A stretch of DNA of 64,000 nt, from assembly GCA_049698695.1 (NCBI GenBank), contig JBAVYH010000108.1, positions 1 through 64,000 on the forward strand. Direction: 5' to 3'. The notes under the pieces are model-generated. The model worked only from the letters and a program-made list of their open reading frames with translations. It was not told where the DNA came from and did no database searches. The position numbers and the translations under genes were made by a program. Positions 7,542 through 16,816 of the stretch are shown here, one piece after another (position 1 is the first letter of the stretch; every line of letters starts with the position of its first letter). The DNA comes from Bog-375 sp049698695 (GTDB taxonomy: Bacteria; Acidobacteriota; Terriglobia; Bryobacterales; Bryobacteraceae).

Positions 7542-9134
7542 TTACCGGGCGTGTGACTGCGGGGCGGGTGTAACAGTAAACGTGACGGCGCCGGTGACGG
7601 TGCTCGTACGCGGCGCATTCGCGAGCGGATCGGGCAGGTGCCGCTCGCCGTAATAGCCGGGATGCACCCTCTCGACGATTTGGGCGACGCTGCGGTCGAG
7701 CACGCGGAAGTACGGCTGCGGGTTGAGGCCGATCCAGAAAGCCCAGACGATGAGGGGCGCAAAGACGGCGATCTCGCGCCAGTTCAGATCGGGGATCAGG
7801 CGGTTCTTCTCTTTGACCTCGCCCAGCATGGTGCGCTGGAAAAGCCACAACAGGTAAGTCGCGCCGAGGGCGATGCCCACAACGCCCCAGAAGGCCCACA
7901 CGTGCGACATCTGAAACGCGCCGCTGAGGATGGTGATTTCACCGATGAAGCCGTTGAGCGGCGGCATCCCCATGGAGCTCAACGCCGCCAGACCGAAGAC
8001 GAGGGTGAAGATCGGCATCACCTTCAGCAGGCCGCCGTATTGGGCGATCTCGCGGGTGTGACGGCGCTCATAGACCACGCCCACAATGAGGAAGAGCATG
8101 CCGGTGGAGATGCCGTGGTTGATCTGCTGGATGATGGAGCCGGAAATGCCGGCGGGATTGAGGGCGAAGATGCCGAGCGTGCAGAATCCGAGGTGGCTCA
8201 CCGACGAATAGGCCACCAGCTTTTTCCAGTCCTTTTGCATCAGCGATGCCAGGGCGCCATAGACGATGCCGATGATGGAAAGCACCGCCATGACGGTAAC
8301 CACGGTGGGGTTCTTGGCCGCGTCCGGCAGCAGGGGCAGCGAAAAGCGCAGGAAACCGTACGTCCCCATTTTCAGCAGGACGCTGGCCAGGATCACGGAG
8401 CCCGCCGTGGGCGCTTCGGTGTGCGCATCCGGCAGCCAGGTGTGGAACGGGAACATGGGCACCTTGACGGCGAAGCCCACGAAGAACGCCCAGAATATCC
8501 ACCACTGCATGGTCACCGGCACCTGCGTCCGCAGCAACTCCACGATGTCGAAGCTGTAGGAGCGGAACTGCATGAAGTGCTCGAAGTAGAGCATCAGGAT
8601 GCCGAGCAGCATGAGCACGCTGCCGATCAGCGTGTAAATGATGAACTTCATCGCCGCATACTGCTTCCGCTGGCCGCCCCAGATGGCGATGATAAAGTAC
8701 ATCGGCACCAGCACCGTCTCCCAGAAAACGAAGAAGAGCAGAAAGTCGAGCGACATGAAGACGCCCAGCATGGCGGTCTGCAGCAGAAGGAAGAAGGCGT
8801 AGTATTCCTTGAGCCGTTCGTGAATGGCGCTCCAGCTCGAAAGAATGGAAATCAAGCCGAGCACGGTGGTGAGCATCACCAGCAGGAGGCCGAGGCCGTC
8901 GATGCCTAAGTGGTAGCTGGCGCCGATGGAGGGAATCCACGGGGCTTGTTCGACGAACTGAAAGTCCTTGGTGGGGTCGAACCGGAAGACCAGCGGGAGT
9001 GAAACCGCGAAGCCCAGAAAAGCGGCGATGTTGGCCCACCACTTGATGGCGCGCGCATTCGACGACGGAATGGCGAGCAGCACCACAAGCCCGGCCAGCG
9101 GAGTGAACAGGACAATGGAAAGAATATGGTCCAT
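7542..9134 (-). CDS. nuoM: NADH-quinone oxidoreductase subunit M
   Basis: An antiporter-like membrane subunit of complex I that takes part in proton translocation in the cytoplasmic membrane. The 530-aa polytopic protein (about 14 membrane segments) has typical NuoM blocks: GIDGLGLLLVMLTTVL, FFVFWETVLVPMYFII with the conserved Glu, TWLPDAHTEAPTAGSVILA, and HGISTGMLFLIVGV. The ATG at 9134 gives the family-like start MDHILSIVLFTPLAG; a TTG at 9146 would add four residues. No other nuo gene is in the window, so this copy stands alone, unlike the usual 14-gene operon. Confidence 0.95.
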   Translation of the reverse strand: MDHILSIVLFTPLAGLVVLLAIPSSNARAIKWWANIAAFLGFAVSLPLVFRFDPTKDFQFVEQAPWIPSIGASYHLGIDGLGLLLVMLTTVLGLISILSSWSAIHERLKEYYAFFLLLQTAMLGVFMSLDFLLFFVFWETVLVPMYFIIAIWGGQRKQYAAMKFIIYTLIGSVLMLLGILMLYFEHFMQFRSYSFDIVELLRTQVPVTMQWWIFWAFFVGFAVKVPMFPFHTWLPDAHTEAPTAGSVILASVLLKMGTYGFLRFSLPLLPDAAKNPTVVTVMAVLSIIGIVYGALASLMQKDWKKLVAYSSVSHLGFCTLGIFALNPAGISGSIIQQINHGISTGMLFLIVGVVYERRHTREIAQYGGLLKVMPIFTLVFGLAALSSMGMPPLNGFIGEITILSGAFQMSHVWAFWGVVGIALGATYLLWLFQRTMLGEVKEKNRLIPDLNWREIAVFAPLIVWAFWIGLNPQPYFRVLDRSVAQIVERVHPGYYGERHLPDPLANAPRTSTVTGAVTFTVTPAPQSHAR

Positions 9135-9317
9135 GACGGCTGCCAAGGAAGCAACATGGTAGCACTACTGCGGCGGCGGGCGACTGCGTGGGCGATGACC
9201 TGCGGGTTGTTGCGGGGCTGGGCGCAACTTAAGTGACAGCAAGCAGCACCCGGTCTCGCCTAAAACGTTAGCAACAGTGTGCTGGCGGATTGTCGGTGGT
9301 CCAGGGTGAGAAGAAAG

Positions 9318-9341
9318 GAAAAGCCGAGATGACTCTCGGCT
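9318..9341 (-). terminator. Terminator of the histidine acid phosphatase gene
   Basis: An 8-bp perfect stem AGCCGAGA/TCTCGGCT (9322-9329 and 9334-9341) with a TGAC loop is followed on the minus strand by TTTCCTTTC. It lies 46 nt past the phosphatase stop. The rest of the 9135-9386 gap shows nothing further. Confidence 0.7.
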
Positions 9342-9386
9342 CAGCAGGCTTGACAGCCCGCGCCACGAACTAATTCAGCTCGAGTG

Positions 9387-10679
9387 TCAGCGAGCGCCGG
9401 GGCTTGGCGCGCGCGGGTTGATCGACGTGAACTGTGGAGCAATTGCCTTTTGCATGATTGACCGGGCGGTCTCCCAGGGGCAGCCGTTACCCGGCTCGGC
9501 CGCTTCACAGCCGGGAATCGAAACATCCTGGCTCGCGGGCGGATTCGCGATGGAGAGGGGAACAAGGTTGCGCATTTGATCGAGGGTCTGGGCGACGTAG
9601 CGTAACTTCACGAAATAGTGTCCAGCTTCCGGGTCGCGCCACAAAGAGAAAATCAGCGCACCTCCGGGCGGGGTATCGTCCGGCTGGTAGCCGGGGAGGC
9701 TCCAGGAAAGGCCGAGCATCCCGGAGAGGTTCGACAAGTTGGTATCGTGGCCCGAGAGAAGCAGGACGCCGTCGCCCGGCTGGCCCAGCGCGCCCGGTGT
9801 GGGCATGCCAGATGCGGCCTGCTCAATGGATCGCAAGACATGCGCCAGAAGGTTGGAGCCGCGGGCGCGGGCGAGATAAGGAGTGCGGCGCATCAGATCG
9901 GCATATGCGGCGTGCAATTCCAGAACGCGGTTCAGGTTTTCGCGAGTCAGCCGGCCCCAGCCGAGGGCTGCGCCCTTCATGCCGTCGGCGTATTCGAGGA
10001 GAAGATTCTCGCTCAGTGTAGAGCCAACAGCAAAGGGACCATTTAGCTGAACCGATCTACCCTTGATGGAAACGCCAATCGCGGTTGCCGGTTGGATAAC
10101 TCTCTCAGATGCAACTGGCCCATTGAGTATGGACTGGAGAACATCAAGCGCTGCGCGGTGGCTGGCGAGGAGCTTCTGTGGATCGGGGCCCAGGCGTTCG
10201 CGCACAGCGTTGAGGGAACGTTCGGGGTCGGGTGTGCCGGCGCCGGAGAACAGAGGATCGGTCCCACCCTCCGATTGCGAGTGAATAGGAACGCCGCAGC
10301 CGGGCAAGAGAGATTCAGCGAAGGCTCGTCCGGTTTCGAGGGTCCGCTGATCCTTGTCGGCCCATATATAGATATGTTGCGCGTCCTGGCATCCGTTCGG
10401 GCGGAGTAGACGTTCGGCGGAGAGCCAGTCGCGGTAATAGGAGCCCATGAGCCCTATGAGCGTCCGCCCGAGGGGCGTGAGGTTGCCGGGCGGGACTTCC
10501 CATTCGGGCCAAGGCGCGGCGGAATATTGATCGAGGCGTGCGGCGTTCGCAGTGGGCGAGCGCACACCGTGCCGGGTCACGATCACCACGTACTTGAGTT
10601 GCGGAACAGCGGCAGCACCGGCCGGCCATCCAGCAAGAAACGCAGCGGCGATGAACGCTGCAAGGCGAGTATCTTTCAC
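9387..10679 (-). CDS. Secreted histidine acid phosphatase (phytase/AppA-like)
   Basis: A 430-aa branch-2 histidine phosphatase that would release phosphate from phytate, glucose-1-phosphate or other monoesters outside the cytoplasm. The catalytic RHGVRSP motif lies at residues 36-42 and the proton-donor motif is GHDTNLSN near residue 320. A signal peptide (VKDTRLAAFIAAAFLAGWPAG) ends before VPQLKYVV. I chose the GTG at 10679 because it starts this signal peptide directly; longer in-frame starts at 10736 (ATG) and 10793 add non-family residues. The gene is divergent from the TonB-dependent receptor, so joint regulation for nutrient acquisition is possible. Confidence 0.88.
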   Translation of the reverse strand: MKDTRLAAFIAAAFLAGWPAGAAAVPQLKYVVIVTRHGVRSPTANAARLDQYSAAPWPEWEVPPGNLTPLGRTLIGLMGSYYRDWLSAERLLRPNGCQDAQHIYIWADKDQRTLETGRAFAESLLPGCGVPIHSQSEGGTDPLFSGAGTPDPERSLNAVRERLGPDPQKLLASHRAALDVLQSILNGPVASERVIQPATAIGVSIKGRSVQLNGPFAVGSTLSENLLLEYADGMKGAALGWGRLTRENLNRVLELHAAYADLMRRTPYLARARGSNLLAHVLRSIEQAASGMPTPGALGQPGDGVLLLSGHDTNLSNLSGMLGLSWSLPGYQPDDTPPGGALIFSLWRDPEAGHYFVKLRYVAQTLDQMRNLVPLSIANPPASQDVSIPGCEAAEPGNGCPWETARSIMQKAIAPQFTSINPRAPSPGAR

Positions 10680-10818
10680 GCTTCCAGTCGCATCATGGAT
10701 TACCCGTATCGGGCTGTTGGATAGCCAGGGTAGCATTCGTAAGGTGACAGCATGATGAAAACAGGTCGGCATGAACACGCCGGCGCTTTTCACAGCGACT
10801 GGTGTTCCATTTTGACCA

Positions 10819-10829
10819 TGTTGTCAACA
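10819..10829. promoter_or_regulatory. Possible small operator between phosphatase and TonB receptor
   Basis: TGTTGTCAACA is an inverted repeat of 5-bp arms around one base, in the 221-bp divergent promoter region. It resembles a dimeric-repressor half-site pair, but it is short and could be chance. Confidence 0.2.
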
Positions 10830-10900
10830 TCCATTCATCCCCTGGAAACCTTCACCAGATAAAGTACTCCTTAAATCCCTGTTTCAGCCTGGAGGTTCAC

Positions 10901-13879
10901 TTGAAGCGATTGTTATTGTGCCTATCTCTACTTGCGCTTCCGTTGTGCGCGCAAGATCGTGCCGGGATCAGCGGTACCGTGACAGATCCGTCGGGAGCGC
11001 TGGTGGCCGGTGCCGCGGTCGAGGTTGAGTCCGCGGCCACGGGTTTCCATCGCGGTGTTGTCACGGGCGGCGACGGGCTTTACGAAATCACGCCGCTGGG
11101 CGTGGGCGTCTATTCGCTGCACATCAGCAAGGTCGGGTTCAAGCCGGTCGCGATCAGCGGCGTCGATCTGCGGTATGGAGAAACCAGGACGGTCGATACC
11201 CGGCTGGAGGTGGGCGCGACCTCGGACGCGGTGGAGGTGACGGCGACTGCAGAGGCGCTCAATCGAACCAACGCCGAGGTGGGCGGCGTCATCGAGTCCG
11301 AGCAAATCAAGGAGATCCCGGTCAGTGGCCGCGATTGGGCCAGCTTGATGCTGCTGGCGCCCGGCGCGATCAACTACGCGGATGGCAGCCAGCGGGAGAT
11401 CCGGTTCTCCGGGCATTCGCTGGACGACAGCAACTTCACTTTCGATGGCGTCGACACCAGCGGCGTGCAGGAGCAGACGCAGAAGGCCGACGCCCGGCTG
11501 AACATCGCACTCGATTCGATCGCCGAATTCCGCGTCAGCACCGCCAACTACACCGCCGAAAGCGGCGCGGCCGGCGGGGCGCAGATCAACGTGGTATCGA
11601 AGACCGGCACCGACGAGTACCACGGCAGCATGTTCTACGCCGTGCGCAACGATGCGCTGGACGCGCGCTCGCCGTTCGACGGCGCGACCCTGCCGCCGTT
11701 CACACTGAATCAGTTCGGCGCCAATTTCGGTGGCCCGATCGTCAAGGACAAAGCGTTTTTCTATGCCAACTATGAAGGCCTTCGCCAGAGCCTGGGTGAG
11801 ACGTTCGAGAATTTTGTGCCGAACGCTGCCGTGCGCTCGCAGGTGCTGGCGACATCGCCGGTGATGAAACCGATCATCGACGCCTACCCGATAGGGCAGA
11901 CGCCGGTGGACGCCTACACCGACATGGTTACCAAAGTGGCTACCGACACGGTCCGCGAGGATGCCGGCATGCTGCGGTTCGACTATCGCTTTAATGACAC
12001 GAACACGGCGTTTGTGCGTTATAACATCGACAACGCCTACATCGACACGCCGATCGACGCACTGGGCGATCACAATGTCATTCCGCACATTCCCACCAAC
12101 CTCGTTCTCGAATACCTGCGCATCATCTCTCCCACCGTGGTCAACGAAGTGAAGTTCGGGCTGAACCGCGCCAACTACCACAACTGGGGCTACGGAACCG
12201 CGCCGGTTGCCGTCACAGCGGCTAACTATGACGGGCTGAGCGACACTTCGCTCGATACCGAGGTAGGGACCACGTTCTCCTACATCGACAATTTGACCTG
12301 GACCCGGGGGCGCCACACGCTCAAGTTCGGCGTGGACTTCCGGCGCATCCGCCTGAACAATTCCGGCAACACGCTGACCACGTCAACCATCGACTATGCG
12401 ACTGTTGACGACTTCATCAATAACTCCGCCGATACGGCTACTTACCTGCAAGGTGAGGGCGTGGTGGGAAACCGGCGCACGTTCTACCAGGGTTACGCGC
12501 AGGACGAGTTCCGGGTGACGCCGACGCTGACGCTGAACCTGGGCTTGCGTTACGAGTATTATTCGGTTGCGCACGAAATTCTGAACCGGTCGGCGGTGGT
12601 GGACATTACCGGCTGCGGCGGGTTCTGCCCGAAAGGCACTCCTTATTACGCGCCCAACACCAAGGATTTCGGGCCGCGCCTGGGACTGGCGTGGGCGCCG
12701 GTGGCACTGCACGGCAAGACGTCGATTCGCTCGGGGTTTGGCATCTACTACGGCGGCAACCAGAACGACGATTTCAGCGATCCGGCGGAAAGCGCCGTGC
12801 CTCGGTACTCGCTGGCGTCGTCGGACTTTCCAGCGCTGGCTTATCCGCTGACCGCGTTTCTCGATCCTGCCAATCAGCTCTTCAGCCCGAAAGCGATCGC
12901 CCGCAATCGCAAGGATCTCTCTTACAACGAATGGGACCTGGTGGTGCAGCAGCAATTGCCGCAGGACTGGCTGGCGCAGGTAGGCTACACGGGTTCCGAG
13001 GGTCACCACCTGTTCGACAAGTACACCGTCAACCTGATTGACCCGCTCACCGGCACGCGTCCGCTGGCGGGCTTCGGTTCCTTTGGTTTGAAAGCCAACG
13101 ACGGCAACGACAACTTCAACGCGCTGCAGGTGTCACTGCAGCGCAGGTTCACGCGCGGGCTGCTGTTTCAGATGAACTACATGTATTCGCACGGCATAAC
13201 CGACGCTTCGATCGGGTCGGGCGAATCCGTCGGGTTCCAGGACATGGCTTGCCGCGCGTGCGACCGCAGCAGCACCAACATTGACGTTCGGCACACGATG
13301 ACCGCCAATGCCGTTTACGACCTGCCTTTCGGGCAAGGCAAGAGGTTCCTCAGCGGCGAAACGGCGTCGAAAGTCTTCGGCGGCTGGAAGTTCGCGGCCA
13401 TCGCCAGCGCCCAAACCGGCCTGCCGGTCAACATCACGATGACGCGCAGTGCGTCCGCGCTGCCGGACGGCAACAATTCCGGCCAGCGGCCGAACCTGGT
13501 GCTTGGCGAGCCCATCTACGCCGTTGACCAGACGATCAACAACTGGTTCAACCCGGCTGCCTTTTCGGCCCCGGCTAAGGGCACCTGGGGCAATCTGGGC
13601 CGGTACATTGCCAACGGGCCCGGCATGTCCGAAATCGATAGCTCGCTGCAGAAGAGATTCAAGGTGAGCGAGCGCGTCGGCCTGAATTTCCGCGCCGGCG
13701 TGTACAACCTGCTGAATCACCCGGTTTTCAGCACGCCGTCGGGTAAGATCGGCACGCTCACCGGGAATCCGCCGTCGGTCAGCGGCAGCTTCGGAGCGAT
13801 CACCAGCATCATCAATACGGGCGCCGTGGGAACGGGAGCGCCGCGCCGGATCGAATTCATGTTCCGGGCCGAGTTCTAG
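10901..13879 (+). CDS. TonB-dependent receptor, Oar-like, with carboxypeptidase-regulatory domain
   Basis: A 992-aa outer-membrane protein of the Oar/CarboxypepD_reg type, a family greatly expanded in Solibacter-like Acidobacteriota. It has a signal peptide (LKRLLLCLSLLALPLCAQ), a beta-sandwich domain at about residues 24-105 (AGISGTVTDPSGALVAGAAV), a plug-like region at about 110-230, then a long beta-barrel ending in phenylalanine (FMFRAEF). I chose TTG at 10901 because GGAGG lies 5 nt upstream (10891-10895) and it begins the signal peptide; the longer open frame from 10802 has no such signal. The ligand is unknown; most relatives import or adhere to polysaccharide or siderophore-like ligands. 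Confidence 0.9.
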   Translation: MKRLLLCLSLLALPLCAQDRAGISGTVTDPSGALVAGAAVEVESAATGFHRGVVTGGDGLYEITPLGVGVYSLHISKVGFKPVAISGVDLRYGETRTVDTRLEVGATSDAVEVTATAEALNRTNAEVGGVIESEQIKEIPVSGRDWASLMLLAPGAINYADGSQREIRFSGHSLDDSNFTFDGVDTSGVQEQTQKADARLNIALDSIAEFRVSTANYTAESGAAGGAQINVVSKTGTDEYHGSMFYAVRNDALDARSPFDGATLPPFTLNQFGANFGGPIVKDKAFFYANYEGLRQSLGETFENFVPNAAVRSQVLATSPVMKPIIDAYPIGQTPVDAYTDMVTKVATDTVREDAGMLRFDYRFNDTNTAFVRYNIDNAYIDTPIDALGDHNVIPHIPTNLVLEYLRIISPTVVNEVKFGLNRANYHNWGYGTAPVAVTAANYDGLSDTSLDTEVGTTFSYIDNLTWTRGRHTLKFGVDFRRIRLNNSGNTLTTSTIDYATVDDFINNSADTATYLQGEGVVGNRRTFYQGYAQDEFRVTPTLTLNLGLRYEYYSVAHEILNRSAVVDITGCGGFCPKGTPYYAPNTKDFGPRLGLAWAPVALHGKTSIRSGFGIYYGGNQNDDFSDPAESAVPRYSLASSDFPALAYPLTAFLDPANQLFSPKAIARNRKDLSYNEWDLVVQQQLPQDWLAQVGYTGSEGHHLFDKYTVNLIDPLTGTRPLAGFGSFGLKANDGNDNFNALQVSLQRRFTRGLLFQMNYMYSHGITDASIGSGESVGFQDMACRACDRSSTNIDVRHTMTANAVYDLPFGQGKRFLSGETASKVFGGWKFAAIASAQTGLPVNITMTRSASALPDGNNSGQRPNLVLGEPIYAVDQTINNWFNPAAFSAPAKGTWGNLGRYIANGPGMSEIDSSLQKRFKVSERVGLNFRAGVYNLLNHPVFSTPSGKIGTLTGNPPSVSGSFGAITSIINTGAVGTGAPRRIEFMFRAEF

Positions 13880-14201
13880 CCGAACACGCGCTGGCTGACG
13901 GCCGGCAGCGGGAATGCGGAGGCCCGCGCCGACCGGGGCCGGCCCTTGAGGGGCGGAAGAGACCTGGACGGGCAAGCTAGAGACGGTGCTGAAAAAAGCC
14001 AAAACATGAATAGCCGCTGATGAACGCCGGTGAACGCGCATTGAAAGGAAGTGGGTTATCAGCGTTAATCGGCGGCTGAAAACACCTTCTCCGGACATTT
14101 TCAGCATCCTCTAGAGCATTGCCCCACCGCCGCGATTGCCCTTATCCCGGCCCGCCTGTTAGACTTAAGAATTCAAGTCTTTCCAACTTCGGGGTCCCAA
14201 A
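13880..14201. other. 322-bp intergenic region
   Basis: No gene is supported. It holds an imperfect inverted repeat (14012-14077, listed separately) and an AT-richer stretch before the TTG at 14202. No clear promoter hexamers are visible. Confidence 0.5.
14012..14077. repeat. Imperfect inverted repeat, 20-bp arms
   Basis: The arms AGCCGCTGATGAACGCCGGT (14012-14031) and the complement of 14058-14077 match at 16 of 20 positions around a 26-bp spacer. The GATGAACGC-type sequence resembles dispersed intergenic repeats of other bacteria, though I cannot test its copy number. Confidence 0.55.
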
Positions 14202-14900
14202 TTGAAGGTCTGCGTTCTTATACCTGTTCTTTTTCTCGGTGCCGTGGCGATGGCGGAGGATTCTTCCGACGGCGGGGCGGCGATCATGCGCCAGTACTGT
14301 GTGGCGGCGCAGAACCAGGCCGCCTCTCCTGGGGCCTCGACGATGGAAGTGGAAATCCAAGGGGCGCTGCCGAAACTCAGCAAGACCGGCAAGCTGCACG
14401 CGTTGCGGCGGATTTCGGCCTTGGGCCGCATCACGTACGAGGTGCTGGGGTTCGAAGGTGACGGAACGGTGAAGCGCGACCTGATTGCCCGCTACCTGGC
14501 CGCGGAAATCAGGGCGCAGCAGGATCGCGCGGCTGCCATGGCGGTGACGCCGGATAACTACCGCTTCCATTTCAAGGGCCGTTCGGAGCTGGACGGGCGC
14601 GACGTTTACCGGTTCCAGATGTCGCCGAAGCACAAAGCCCAGGGACTTTACAAAGGCGACCTGTGGATCGATGCAGTGACTTACCTGAAGGTGCAGGAGT
14701 CGGGTTACCTGGTCAAGAGCCCGTCGATATTCCTGAAGCGGGTGGCCTTCACGCGAAAATACGAAACCCGGGATGGCCGGGCCGTGCCCCGGCGGATGGA
14801 GAGCGTGGTGGATACGCGCCTGGTGGGGCGCGCGGAACTGACCATCGACTATAGCAATTACGCATTGGATGAAACCGAAGCCATGGACGATGCCCGATAG
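14202..14900 (+). CDS. Secreted LolA-like/outer-membrane lipoprotein-sorting-like protein
   Basis: A 232-aa exported protein with signal peptide MKVCVLIPVLFLGAVAMAED. The mature part alternates short beta strands (YRFHFKGRSELDGRDVYRFQMSPK, LYKGDLWIDAVTYLKVQESG, RMESVVDTRLVGRAELTIDYSNY). This pattern is typical of LolA/LppX or DUF1571-like half-barrels that hold a lipid chain. The start is TTG; no strong SD is visible. hpnJ begins 30 bp downstream, so it may be co-transcribed with the hopanoid genes and could carry a lipid, but this is inference. Confidence 0.65.
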   Translation: MKVCVLIPVLFLGAVAMAEDSSDGGAAIMRQYCVAAQNQAASPGASTMEVEIQGALPKLSKTGKLHALRRISALGRITYEVLGFEGDGTVKRDLIARYLAAEIRAQQDRAAAMAVTPDNYRFHFKGRSELDGRDVYRFQMSPKHKAQGLYKGDLWIDAVTYLKVQESGYLVKSPSIFLKRVAFTRKYETRDGRAVPRRMESVVDTRLVGRAELTIDYSNYALDETEAMDDAR

Positions 14901-14930
14901 CCGGCGGCAAGCGCCGGGCGGGGGAAATGC

Positions 14931-16394
14931 ATGCGAACACTGTTTCTGAATCCGCCGTCCTTTGAAGGATTCGATGGAGGCGCCGGCTCGCGCTGGCCCG
15001 CCTCGCGTGAAATCGAATCTTACTGGTATCCCGTGTGGCTGTGCTATCCCGCCGGCATGCTGCCCGACAGCAAGGTAGTGGACGCGCCGCCACACAAGAT
15101 TTCCATCCCGCAGACCGTCGAGATGGCGAAGGATTTCGAGCTGCTGGTGCTCTACACTTCCTCACCTGGCTTCCAGGTGGATGTGAAGATGGCGGAGATG
15201 ATGAAGGACGCAAACCCGAAGCTGCGGGTGGCGTTTGTCGGGCCGCCGGTGACCATCGAGCCAGAAAAATCGCTGCGGTCGACCAACGCGATCGATTTCG
15301 TAGTGCGGCGCGAATTCGATTACCAGATCGCGGATTACGCCAAAGGCAAACCGCTGGCCGAGCTGCCGGGGGTGAGCTTCCGCCGCAATGGCGATATCGT
15401 GCACAACCCGGAGGGCCCCGCCATCGAGGATCTGGATGCGCTGCCCTGGGTCACCAAGATCTACAACCGGGACCTGGACATCACGCGTTACAACGTCCCG
15501 TTCCTGCTCAACCCGTACATTTCTTTCTACACCACCCGCGGCTGCCCGGCGCTGTGCACGTTCTGCCTCTGGCCGCAAACGCACTCCGGCCACCGCTGGC
15601 GGCTGCGCTCGTCCGATGACGTGGCGGCGGAAGCCCGCTACGCGCTCGAACAGTTTCCCAACATCAAGGAAATCTTCTTCGACGACGATACCTTCAACTA
15701 CCGCAAGGACCGCACCATCGAGCTGTGCAAGAAGCTCAAGCCGCTGAAGTTTACGTGGTCGTGCACGTCGCGCGTCACCACCGATTACGAGACGCTGAAG
15801 GCGATGAAGGATGCCGGCTGCCGGCTGCTGATTGTAGGCTACGAATCGGGCGACCAGCAGATCCTGAAGAACATCAAGAAGGGCGCCACCATCGAAATGG
15901 CCGAGCGGTTCACGGCCAACTGCAAGAAGCTGGACCTGACGGTGCATGGCGATTACATCATCGGCCTGCCCGGCGAAACGCGGGAGACGATTCGCAAGAC
16001 CATCGATTTCGCCAAGCGGATGGACACGGAAACCATCCAGGTCTCGATTGCGCACCCGTACCCCGGCACCGAGTTTTACGATTACGCCAAGAAGAACGAT
16101 CTGCTCACCATCGATGCAATGACCGACGAAACCGGCCACCAGTTGCCGGTGGTAATCTACCCGGGCCTGGATCGCGCCGAGCTGGTGGAATGGGTGGAGC
16201 GTTTCTACGGCGAATATTTCTTCCGCCCGCGCGTGATCTGGCGCATCGTGAGGAAGGCCATCTTCGATTCGAGCGAGCGGCGGCGCCTGGTCAAGGAAGC
16301 GCGCGAGTATATGTCGCTGCGCTCCAAGCGCAAGAAGTTCGTGGCGGGCCACAAGGCCGCTGCGACCCCGGCGCCAGTTTCTTCCGGCGATTGA
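14931..16394 (+). CDS. hpnJ: Hopanoid biosynthesis radical SAM protein HpnJ
   Basis: A 487-aa B12-binding-like/radical SAM protein. In other bacteria HpnJ converts the sugar of aminoglycosylated bacteriohopanetetrol to the cyclitol ether by ring contraction. The N-terminal domain (1-150; FLNPPSFEGFDGG) precedes the radical SAM core with the motif RGC205-PAL-C209-TF-C212. Then come FFDDDTFNYRKDR, YESGDQQILKNIKKG and HGDYIIGLPGETRETI. Length and sequence match the TIGR03471 type as I know it. Downstream hpnI supplies the glycosylated substrate. The deacetylase HpnK is not found in the cluster. Confidence 0.88.
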   Translation: MRTLFLNPPSFEGFDGGAGSRWPASREIESYWYPVWLCYPAGMLPDSKVVDAPPHKISIPQTVEMAKDFELLVLYTSSPGFQVDVKMAEMMKDANPKLRVAFVGPPVTIEPEKSLRSTNAIDFVVRREFDYQIADYAKGKPLAELPGVSFRRNGDIVHNPEGPAIEDLDALPWVTKIYNRDLDITRYNVPFLLNPYISFYTTRGCPALCTFCLWPQTHSGHRWRLRSSDDVAAEARYALEQFPNIKEIFFDDDTFNYRKDRTIELCKKLKPLKFTWSCTSRVTTDYETLKAMKDAGCRLLIVGYESGDQQILKNIKKGATIEMAERFTANCKKLDLTVHGDYIIGLPGETRETIRKTIDFAKRMDTETIQVSIAHPYPGTEFYDYAKKNDLLTIDAMTDETGHQLPVVIYPGLDRAELVEWVERFYGEYFFRPRVIWRIVRKAIFDSSERRRLVKEAREYMSLRSKRKKFVAGHKAAATPAPVSSGD

Positions 16395-16402
16395 CCCCCT
16401 CG

Positions 16403-16816
16403 ATGACATCGGAAGCCGCGCGGCTGCGCAGTAAGACCTGGGCCTGCGCCTTGATCGTAGTGCTGACCCAGGTCTTCGGCAATTTCTTTCTTAAACGGGG
16501 CATGCCTGCCGAGCTTGCGTCGCCGCTTGCTTACATCACCGTGCTGTTCCGGCCGTGGGTGACGGTGGGCGTGTCGTTGCTGATAGTGTGGCTGCTTTCG
16601 CGGATGACACTGCTGAGCTGGGCGGACTTGAGCTACGTGCTGCCGGTGACCTCGCTCGGCTACGTGCTGGTGGCGTTCGTCGGCCGCTGGCTGCTGGATG
16701 AACGGATCACCCGCCAGCGCTGGGCCGGCATCCTGTTGATCGTGGCCGGAGTGGCGCTGGTAGGCGGGGGGAGCGCGCCGCGGACATGGCGCGGGCAATC
16801 GGGGGAACCATCATGA
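16403..16816 (+). CDS. EamA/EmrE-like half transporter, first subunit
   Basis: A 137-aa protein with four predicted membrane segments (ALIVVLTQVFGNFFLKRG, WVTVGVSLLIVWLLSRMTLL, YVLPVTSLGYVLVAFVGRWLL, WAGILLIVAGVALVGGG). The fold resembles SMR/EamA half transporters and the ArnE/ArnF subunits that flip undecaprenyl-phosphate-aminoarabinose. The ATG at 16403 follows the hpnJ stop by 8 bp. Its TGA overlaps the ATG of the next, similar gene (ATGA at 16813-16816), as expected for two subunits of a heterodimer. The position between hpnJ and hpnI suggests lipid or hopanoid flipping, which is inferred. Confidence 0.82.
   Translation: MTSEAARLRSKTWACALIVVLTQVFGNFFLKRGMPAELASPLAYITVLFRPWVTVGVSLLIVWLLSRMTLLSWADLSYVLPVTSLGYVLVAFVGRWLLDERITRQRWAGILLIVAGVALVGGGSAPRTWRGQSGEPS

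Noticed and set aside
7638..8909. 423-codon plus-strand open frame
   Set aside because: Antisense of nuoM; the translation is rich in His, Asp and Glu, which is the typical mirror of a membrane protein.
10928..12316. 462-codon minus-strand frame in the TonB-dependent receptor
   Set aside because: Antisense frame with biased Val/Asp/His composition; the plus-strand receptor is intact from signal peptide to terminal Phe.
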